Assembly (NCBI GenBank): GCA_013368325.1
Contig: JAACJK010000219.1
Coordinates: 1,488,001-1,552,000 of the forward strand
Direction of reading: 5' to 3'
DNA from: Ephemerocybe angulata
Lineage: Eukaryota > Basidiomycota > Agaricomycetes > Agaricales > Psathyrellaceae
Length of the DNA: 64,000 nucleotides
A program made the translations under genes and the position numbers. Below, piece by piece: positions 56,226 to 64,000 of the stretch (positions are counted from its first letter, which is position 1; the number at the start of each line of letters is the position of its first letter). The notes under the pieces are model-generated. The model saw only the letters and a list, made by a program, of their open reading frames with translations. It was not told where the DNA came from and did no database searches.

Positions 56226-59118
56226 TCAGGCAGCGACTCCAGAGCGGTTTCCCCTTCGGCCTCCGCGAGGAAAGTGTTCGTCCCCTCCATTCAGTGGCGA
56301 ATTCAAGGTGTTCCGGGTGTGCATAGCAGGAACGTAGAGGGCGCCGCGGTTGAACGAGCTGCGCTCCTTGCGCCGGATGTGAGTCGGAGCGGGGAATGGC
56401 TCGGGGAGACCTTGATTCGGACCGAAGGAGTAGAATATCTTGGGCCGCCACGACTCCCGCTCGTCCATGATACACGAGTTCTTGAACTTTTCGACGAGGG
56501 CTTCTTTTCCTCTGTGGCGCGAGGTGCTTAGATCCGGCTAATGAGTGGGAGATAAGGGATAGTACGTACTGGTAGTTCGCGTAGCTCATCTGCAGAACCT
56601 TCTCGCTGGAGAACATGTTCCTGCACGCAGTGTAAGTGACTCACTTCAACAAAAAATAATTAGGCTCAGAATGGAACTCACCATTTCTCTCCAAGCCTGG
56701 CTGTCGCAAACTTCAGAAGGTCTTGCGCCTCGATGAAATTGACGAAAGCATATCCGACGTTGCACCCTTTACCCGAACAGTGAGCACGACACGCACGACT
56801 CAGCAAGACGCTAATTGCTTACCATTCTGGAAGTCCATGCGGAGATAGAGGAAATCGATGCGTCGCGGGCAAACCTTGTTGATGTAGGCAATCAAGTCCT
56901 TGTCGCTCATCTTATTGGGAATGTTCTTGATCATAACCGTCGTCCTGGTGTCCTGCCCGCTCTCGATTCTTCCGACGACGAGCTGGTTTTTCGAAGCCAC
57001 GTCCGTCGCCGGGTAGACCTGGATCCCGTTCCCGAGTGACATGCGGCCGAACGCGTCGGTAAGGGGTGGCGAAGGAGTGGGGCAGTAGCTAGGCGTCGAG
57101 CGGCGGTGCTCAGTCGAAGGAGGGCTTGGGGGCATCTGGAAAGGAGCCATCGGCATGCCGTTCGGGAAGCGGCATTCCATCGGGCCATGGGAGGGGCCAA
57201 ACGGCGGCGGGCCCTGCATCCTCGCCGCCTCGTCCATGGGCCAGAACTGCATCGGGGCGGAGAAAGGAATGGGGGGAGAGGGCAGAGGCATCCCGTGGGG
57301 AAGAGGAGAGAGACCGGGCGGGAGGGTCGGCACGGGTTTCTCGAAGGCCCAGGGCTGGTAGCCGTACATTTGGTGCGGAAACGCGAAGTCGATCGGGATG
57401 GCCTGGGGCGGCATGGGAGGCGGAGACATCATGTGTTGCATCGGGGGCGAGCACATGACGGTAGGGGAAGGGGTGGGAGGTCCGTGGTAGACTGGGATGG
57501 GGGAGTGAGGCGTCCTTCGAGATGGGCAATAGTTGCAGTTCCTATCCGGGTTGGCGCAGCCGACGGGGTGTTCGCTACGAATCTCACCTTCCCACTGAGG
57601 AGGGCAAGGGGTCGCTGGTCCAGTAAACGCAGTCGGCGTGCTCATCCCCGTGAACTGGGACACTGCGCTGAACCGATGGTTCCGAGACGAATAGATCGTG
57701 GTTGAGTCGACGTTCTTGTTCTCCTTGTTCTCCTTGGGCTGATTGTCGGCAGGAGAAGGCGTAGGGGCGTTGAAAGCGGTCGGCAGCGCACGTCCGTAAA
57801 CAGAGAGCGTCATGCCAAAGACCGTCTGGTTGTTAAGGGTCTCATAAGCGGCCATGGCGTCCCGAACATTGCAGAATTCGACGCGAAACGTCTTAACCGA
57901 GACCCGAAGGAAGTAAGGACGTCAGAGAGAAGCTTACTCGATTTGCAAAAGGCTCACCTTATTTTGAGGATGCTCTCGAACGAGCGTGAGCGCCTGAAGC
58001 GCTCCAAAAGACTTGAGGTAGTTCTTTAATGCCCGAACGTTAATATCTCCAGGGGTCGAAGTTGGGTCCCAAGGTCGTTCCGGTACTACGGACACATAGA
58101 AGCCCCCGTCCATATATCCGACCAGAGACGGATTGGAAAGTTTCTAACCCAATGTGAGCGGAAACGAATCACAGAAGGCGAGAGATAAGCTGACCTTCCC
58201 AGCATCTTCCGGACTGATGTAGGACACAGAGATGCCCGACTCTTCTGGGAGCAGGAAAGGTGACAGTGGGCTGTGGTTGAGGCCTGGAAGGAAGCGGGTG
58301 GTGGCACTTGCATGCTGGAGATCATGGAAAACGACAACCGCTTGGCCGTCGTTCCCCAAGGAGTGAAAATCGACGACCTTCACAAAGTCCGAGGGCCTTC
58401 CTGAGGGAATTTCAGAGCCTTGAACAGCACTCCCCAACGCCTCAAGAATAGCCGACTCGAGCTTGTTGCGATCCGCTTGTTTGTCGAAAGGACCGAGCTT
58501 TTTTAAGGCCAATTAAGTGTTGGGAGCGGGGGAGGGGAAAAACGATGCTCACGGCAACGAAACGGGTCGCATCCTTCAAATCGCCCTCGCAAACGAACTC
58601 GTCCTCTGTGTCCGCGGTATCGACAGAGGAGTCGACGCTAGCGGTGGTCTTAATACTAGAGGCCGGGGTCAACGGGGGTGTAATGTAGGACATGCGGCTC
58701 TTCCTATTTTTGCGCGGGGGTCGGAAAGATTGGCCGCCACGGCGAGGGCGCGGTTCGACGAACGCCAGATGTTTCTGGGATGCAGAATCCGGCTTCGCGG
58801 TGGAGGAAGGTGGTGAAGGAGGAGGAGTCATTTTAAGTGGGGCAGTAGGAGATGAAGAGCGAAGCAGGTCTTTTATGTCAGGAGAAGAAAGGATATCTCG
58901 AGGAACAGGGCCTGCACGGGGAGGAAACCTGGAGCACAAAAGAGTTAGGAAGGGATTCAGGAAGGAGTCGAGGAGACTTGCCAGATATTAGGCAGGGAAG
59001 GTGAGTGGTGGAGTCTTGTTTGACGATAGAGTGTGGGGTTCTCAAGTGAAGTGGTGGAAGCCGTAGTACCTTCGAGATCAAAGGTCGGTCGAGAATGATG
59101 GAGGTCGACCATGGACAT
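56226..59118 (-). CDS. Mei2-like RNA-binding protein
   Basis: Related to fission yeast Mei2, an RNA-binding switch for meiosis. The N-terminus begins MSMVDLHHSRPTFDLEGTTA; an in-frame ATG at 59154 is an alternative. Middle exons carry two weaker RRM-like regions: AVVVFHDLQHASATTRFLPG, and GDINVRALKNYLKSFGALQA followed by RVEFCNVRDAMAAYETL. A Pro/Met-rich disordered stretch separates them from the C-terminal Mei2 RRM3: RTTVMIKNIPNKMSDKDLIA, RRIDFLYLRMDFQNG, then VGYAFVNFIEAQDLLKFA and FSSEKVLQMSYANYQG across introns. After the RRM come FKNSCIMDERESWRPKIFYS and an Arg/Gly end, GGRRGNRSGVAA. The RRM3 is the defining part and is complete. Confidence 0.9.
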
Positions 59119-60315
59119 GATGAGCGGCAACGCAGTCTCTGACAGAAGACGCACGGCGATGGCAGCGAGGTTTATAAGAAGGAAAATGGTTGTCCCAGGA
59201 AAAAGATAAGCGGGATACTTTGCAGATTGGATCGATATTTGACTTTAGGTGTTTAATTGACGTCAAAATGTGAGTCCGGTCATGCCTTGCTGGGAGTTAA
59301 GATTATATGGGAGAACGCCGAGAGGGTGCAAGGAAGATTTGCGGATCGGGAAGGGTCTTGTCTGATGGCAGGCCTGTTGCTAGGTCTCCCAGCCAAGAAC
59401 CCCGACAGCCCACCAATCTGTTGCACAGGAAAGAGTAATAGACAAACCGTTCATGCCGTCCTGCTTGAAGGCAAGTATGTTCGAGCCTGATAACATTAGC
59501 ATTTTTTGCGAGAGCGCAACTTTCAGCCTGTAATCCGGTCCTTCGATGAACAGAGCATAAATTGCTCTGGTGGACAGTAATACAGCCTGGATTTCTTTCG
59601 GATGTCTCTAGCAAGTGGATCAAATTTCGCAAGAAGTTCAAGGAACGTCACCGGCGGCTCAAAGGATGGCCCTCGTTCGTTGCTTGCATGTCTTCTGCTG
59701 CTCCGCTCACGCCGTCCTGCAAGGGAAATTCATTTCTCAGTTCTGCGCGCAGATGACTCGCTGAGAGTGGATTTGAATAGCTCCAATTCAGCATTCCGAG
59801 TATATCGAGATTTGGACCGTTACGACACCTTTAAGCGAAGGATGGATAGACTTGAACGGGTCCTCGGAGAACTGTGGACCTGTTGGACCACGTCCTCGAC
59901 CACGGGACCGCAGAAATCTGAATGAAGGAAATCACCGAGACTAGGCAAAGAACGGCAGGAGACGACAGCGGGGGAGTCAGCTGTGGAACGGCGTTGATCC
60001 TTCGGGTCTACCCTGCAAAGAACCGCGTCTCGATGCAGAACGTGTCAGAGAACAGATGTGGGCCATGTTCAGGGTATCGATTCTGAGATTGCGCCAGGCG
60101 CACGGTTGGGATATCCTCGAGCGCTGGTCGTGGTCGAGTTCAAGGAGAATAGCCGCCGGAGCCCCCTCGGCGCCCTAAGCCTGGAGAGTAGTCACGTGTC
60201 CAAAAATATCCCTCCCTGCTTCCGACCGCCATCACCGCGTCGACGACGACAGCGAGCTCGACCGCAACCCTAGGCCAGCCCACGAAAACCTTCTCCCCAC
60301 CTTTTATCGCCCAAC
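59119..60315. other. Intergenic region between Mei2-like gene and bS6m gene
   Basis: 1.2 kb between divergent starts, so promoter regions lie at both ends. The 107-codon frame at 59602-59925 resembles nothing known. CACGTG occurs at 60193-60198. Confidence 0.5.
60193..60198. promoter_or_regulatory. E-box-like CACGTG before the bS6m gene
   Basis: TCACGTG, the core bound by bHLH factors such as Cbf1 in yeasts, lies 118 bp upstream of the bS6m ATG. Function is inferred only from position. Confidence 0.3.
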
Positions 60316-60777
60316 ATGCCTCTCTATCAGATGTTCTGCATCACCAAGCACTACCCGGAATACGTAGGTTGCACGTCGAGCAGCCACCGCGTCTACTCAC
60401 CTGCTTTAGATGCATATCCGGGAGCTCATTCGCCAGTCCGCTACGCATGTCATGAACCAGGGAGGTGTTGTCAGGAAAATTGAGTCGTGGGGGACAAGGA
60501 CCCTCCCGCAGCGGATGAAGCGCCAGGGTCCCTATGTCAACGTCGGAGAGTGCGTAGCCTACTTACTCTTTCTCGAGACTGCCCAGCTCACGCCTTGCTC
60601 AGTTACTGGTCACTATACTTCGACACAAGCCCAAGAACTCTGCGCTCGTTAAACGGAATCATGCGTCGCGACCCTCGTGTCCTCCGGTGGACAGTGCTCA
60701 AGCTCGCGGACAAGGTCGAAGACATTGCTAAGGAGGGCGAACGGCTAGCAACTGGCGAGAACGACATCACAGCATAA
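60316..60777 (+). CDS. MRP17: Mitochondrial small-subunit ribosomal protein bS6m (Mrp17)
   Basis: A component of the mitoribosomal small subunit. Three exons (60316-60363, 60410-60549, 60603-60777) give 120 residues. The start MPLYQMFCITKHYPEY is joined to MHIRELIRQSATHVMNQGG, then VVRKIESWGTRTLPQRMKR and, across intron 2, VNVGDYWSLYFDTSPRTL. The end RRDPRVLRWTVLKLADKVED follows the bS6 fold closely. All junctions keep frame. It converges with the HAD gene, with about 90 bp between stops. Confidence 0.93.
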
Positions 60778-60866
60778 ACCTCCCTTACTATACCTCCGCA
60801 TTCCATTTACTGCTCGCTCCACTCTTCCTGCCCAGCACTGTATTTATCATGGCACTAATTAACAGA

Positions 60867-61910
60867 CTAGACATGCCCGTCTCGCGAACATACGATGTCA
60901 TGGACTTCTTGCAGACCCTGGATCACTCTAACGGACTTCAATTCTTCCCCTTCCTCCTTGTGCGCCTGTTCCCCTTCAGGACCAGGTCTTCGCAGCAGAA
61001 CAGCGTGGAAACCAGCCTGCGTCGCGCCGTGAAAGTCACTTCAACCCGTCGTCAGTACCAGCTGGGCGAGACGTGGCTCGCACTCACCACTCTAATTCGT
61101 CTCCTACATGAAGGCAGCTCCCTGGGTCGACCCTTTCGTTGGGATGGTCGGAGTTATACTTTCGCAGGGTCCAATCGAAGATTGCACGGTCAGGCTTTTC
61201 CATCCCGACTTCCTCACTAAGCGCAACAGGATTCACTGTCTGAGGAAACCCAAGGTCCTGGAGAACCGAACCTTGCGCAAATATCAGCTCCTTTCCCGTC
61301 TGCAGATAACTATTCATCTCACTAAACCGTGAATCCCCATTGCTAATGATCCCGACTTGGACTCCTGAATTCTGCAGCGCTAAAACTGCAAGGGTTGTTA
61401 GCTATCGCGTTGAGGTAATGCAGCTCTCGACCGTACGTACTTGTTGGAATTGCGTCCGGGAACGCTTTATACCCTTCTCTGGAACTGAATCTGTGCAAGA
61501 GGGTGGGGACGATAGCATCCAAACTACTTGAGAGCCCTATCTTAGTGAAGCCGTCAGACTCAAGCCTGTCGAAGTGGTCGACGATGCTTACTCTGAGGAT
61601 CTGCCCCTGCGCCCAGCGCCGTTCGCTTTATGACTTCAGACCACCAAGCAGGAGCTCCATGTTGGTAAGCAGGAAGTTCCTTTTGAACTGCTTTTAGAGC
61701 TAAAGACAAAGGTATGTCGCAGTGAGAGGCGACCTGCTAGTATGTTCAAGCTTAGTTGCTCATACCAGCTTTGAACGACGATTTAACATCGTCTGGTTTC
61801 AATGCGCCAAGGTACGGTTTGAACACTTCGGCATACTGGACGTGTATCGGCTGTCGGGGTACTATAAGAGTGTGCAGAATGTCGAAAGTTACCAGTCGAA
61901 TCCGTGACAT
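60867..61910 (-). CDS. HAD-superfamily hydrolase (HDHD3-like)
   Basis: A predicted phosphatase or phosphotransferase. The start at 61910 reads MSRIRLVTFDILHTLIVPRQ (an ATG at 61949 is also in frame). Motif I here is DxLxT in VTFDILHTL; its second aspartate is replaced by His, as in HDHD3-like members. Motif III/IV appears in VALSEEVGMEKPDRAIFDWT and CLHVGDELE. An intron after this (about 46 nt, ending GTTGAAG) must be removed to give CDFHGATQAGFHAVLLRRPG. The protein ends IVCSRDGHV with TAG at 60867-60869. The substrate is unknown. It diverges from the S41 gene. Confidence 0.82.
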
Positions 61911-62092
61911 GGGGGAGCTAGCAAGAACGCTCCGAGTCCAAGCGCCCAAATGTCTGTTTCCTTGGCAGGCGGCCCGAAGTCAGCCGATCGCGGCCCAGAT
62001 AGGAGAGCTTCCCGTTATGGCTATCACCGCACTGATGGCAGGACCGGCGCTTATTCACGCTCTTTCCTCTTTCCCTTCACCGTGACTGCACC
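61911..62092. promoter_or_regulatory. Divergent promoter region HAD / S41 protein
   Basis: Only 182 bp separate the two start codons on opposite strands. No defined element was recognised. Confidence 0.45.
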
Positions 62093-64000
62093 ATGTTGGG
62101 TCGCGCTATATGGATTCTCGCAGTCTTAGCGCCTACCACTCTTTGTAGTAGGCCGCATCCGGATCCATGTGCCCTAATTGCTGGGGAACGGTGGGCCCTG
62201 CCAAGCGACGTCCGGCGCTGCTTACGGTCGTTTCCCCTGCTCCCTGAAATCAAGAACAACGTGAGCCAGCTCTTTATATCGGTATGACATGAACTAAAGA
62301 TGGAGGTAGGTAATTGAAGTCGTCAATAAAACTTTGCCCTTCCATACGTCCGTCAACTATCAAATCCAAGCGCCAGCACCATACGATAACGATGTTCACG
62401 AGGATCTTCACGCGGACCTCGAGAGGATATCCGCGACCGAGTACACCTCCGAATTCGACTTCCACATCGACATGTATCGTTCCTTCAAGCGCGTGAATGA
62501 CGGGCACTGTGGTGTATATAGCAGGTGTTACGACTGTGAGTTGTAGCAGCAGCCAGCATTCGCCCCCCATGCCCCTAACTTTTCATCACAGCACTGTATA
62601 TCACCTATCTACCTTTGCCGCTCGTCCTCTTGACCGATGAGAGTGGAGCACAGGGTGTTTATATTGCACCTGAGGCTCATGAGGTCGCCCAGAAAGAGTT
62701 CAAGGACGCCGTTTCCTTCTGGGTAAAGCTCCTCCCGACGGTATTTGAAAAGAAGCTCAGGGCGGTCTGTATCGCTCGAGAACTATCTGTAGCCCTCTCT
62801 GACTTGGCTACTTCTCAAGCTCTCGGGACTCAAGGTGCTCCTTATAAACGGCCAGGAGCCGTTTTTCGCCGTAGAGGCGAATGCTAATATCACTGGAGGC
62901 TACCAATCTCATGCCACCCGGCAGAACTCGTACGATCTCAATTTCCACGGCTGGAAGCTCGCTAACCGCGATTTGGTATAGCTTCTTCTCGAGCTACCGT
63001 AGAGGCGCAGAGGGCTGGGAGTATAACCTTGGCAACTTCGCGTCGCTTGCACACCCTCTTGTTGACGACGTCGAGTTAACAGTCGAATACCCCGATGTCG
63101 AAGGAGGGAATGTCACATTCACGGTATGTCTAACTTCGCCTCCTATTACACGCTCTTGCTTAAACCCAGCTCTACACTAGCTACCCTACCGATCTCGGTT
63201 TGCTTCCGCTTCAAAGAACTTCACCGACGGCCCGTCCTTGCGCGAGCGGAACTGCCTCGCCACCAACAAAACGAACGGCGTCGACCTCTACAACATTCCC
63301 CTGCACCAACTTTCCGAGTTCCTCGAAGAACCGAAGCCACTCGCTCTCTTCCAACAACAACCCGCCATTGCACCTTCTGACTACCGCGAGAGGCATCATG
63401 TCAACGTGCTGCTTGACGGAAGCCCACTTTCGGATGTTTCGCTTCCGGAAAGGCTCTCGCCGTCGCTCGAGTCCATCAATGGCAGCTATAGTGTGGCAGA
63501 GTTCTTTATGCTGAATGATTCTGCCACTGGAGTTCTCGCCTTGGGAAGCTTTTCGGCGAAGAACTACACTCATTTCGGACAGGCATTATTGGAAGGTTTG
63601 CAGGGCCTTAAGAAAGCAGGCGCAGAGCGCCTCATTGTTGATGTTGTGCGTTCATTGCGACAATCCAACCCGGTATAACGCTGAAATGCCCGCTTACAGT
63701 CCAACAATGGAGGAGGGTATATTTGCATTGCTCATGTAGGTCGTCGCGGCTCCTGTCTGCTCACTTGAACTAATGATTTACCAGTGGCTACACCGCATAG
63801 TGAGGCTCGATACCGTGACACATCGGCCGTGGATAACTCTTGAACTCAAGCCTAATAGATCATCGGGCCGAAACCATCGACGCATCCCCAAGCTGGGCTG
63901 GATTCGACCCTGAGAGCAGGTCCATTGGCCCAGCTGATCGCCCAAAGGATCGCAAAAGGAAACGATCCCGACGAACTACTTTATTATAACCCTACTCAAT
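62093..64000 (+). CDS. Secreted S41-family (CPAF-like) peptidase, 3' end cut off
   Basis: The start at 62093 gives a signal peptide (MLGRAIWILAVLAPTTLCSR). Introns then join the family pieces: VIEVVNKTLPFHTSVNYQIQ, FKRVNDGHCGVYSRCYD, VLLTDESGAQGVYIAP, GGYQSHATRQNSYDLNFHGW and AGAERLIVDVSNNGGGYICI followed by AHWLHRIV. After a last intron the open frame IIGPKPSTHPQAGLDS continues to DELLYYNPTQ at the window edge. This is the fungal S41 group with an extracellular location. The GH in DGHCG may correspond to the catalytic histidine region. The catalytic serine could not be assigned. The gene is truncated only by the window. Confidence 0.82.

Noticed and set aside
57106..57705. Arg/Gly-rich plus-strand frame of 199 codons
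   Set aside because: Antisense to the Pro/Met-rich linker of the Mei2-like protein. Composition is fully explained by that.
59602..59925. 107-codon plus-strand frame
   Set aside because: No recognisable motif. It lies in an intergenic region with similar chance frames.

Overview
The window is nuclear DNA of a filamentous basidiomycete, most likely an Agaricomycete. Genes are dense and lie on both strands. They are cut by many 45-65 nt GT-AG introns. The protein families include the mushroom-type DUF6593 family, a basidiomycete-style CYP and a TOM1/HUWE1 giant ligase. No operons, CRISPR arrays or viral genes were seen, and no tRNA or rRNA gene was recognised.

Layout. 1-62 holds the tail of a gene that enters from the left. 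1.9-4.8 kb (-) is a class I acyl-CoA synthetase. 5.0-9.3 kb (+) holds the RNA polymerase II subunit RPB3 and an RRN5-like polymerase I factor. 9.8-11.4 kb holds an acyltransferase-like fragment running tail to tail into an MDR quinone oxidoreductase. 11.9-24.1 kb (-) is one 12 kb gene for the HECT ubiquitin ligase TOM1/HUWE1. It diverges from the coactivator Sub1/PC4 (24.4-25.2 kb). A mitochondrial UbiB/ABC1 kinase-like gene follows (25.3-27.6 kb, -). 27.6-31.9 kb is the least gene-dense part: it carries an inverted, recent copy of an internal TOM1 segment, a DUF6593 gene and a 450 bp MITE. 31.9-40.1 kb holds a divergent pair of trafficking regulators, a TBC Rab-GAP (-) and a PH-SEC7-PH protein (+). 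41.4-54.7 kb holds an NFKBIL1-like J-domain protein, the mitochondrial import oxidoreductase MIA40, a 2OG-Fe(II) oxygenase, MCM2, the twin-Cx9C protein EMI1, a cytochrome P450 and an HSL-type alpha/beta hydrolase. 56.2-64.0 kb holds a Mei2-like RNA-binding protein, mitoribosomal protein bS6m, a HAD hydrolase and a secreted S41-family protein cut by the right edge.

Most genes are core housekeeping: transcription (RPB3, RRN5-like, Sub1), replication (MCM2), ubiquitination (TOM1), trafficking and mitochondrial biogenesis (MIA40, EMI1, bS6m, UbiB). The metabolic genes (acyl-CoA synthetase, MDR, 2OG oxygenase, P450, hydrolase) are scattered singly, and I see no convincing secondary-metabolite cluster. 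I found no clearly new multi-gene system. The most notable signals are a GW/WG-rich tail on RPB3, a SEC7 domain without its catalytic glutamate loop, the inverted TOM1 fragment, the MITE, and several unusual intron placements.
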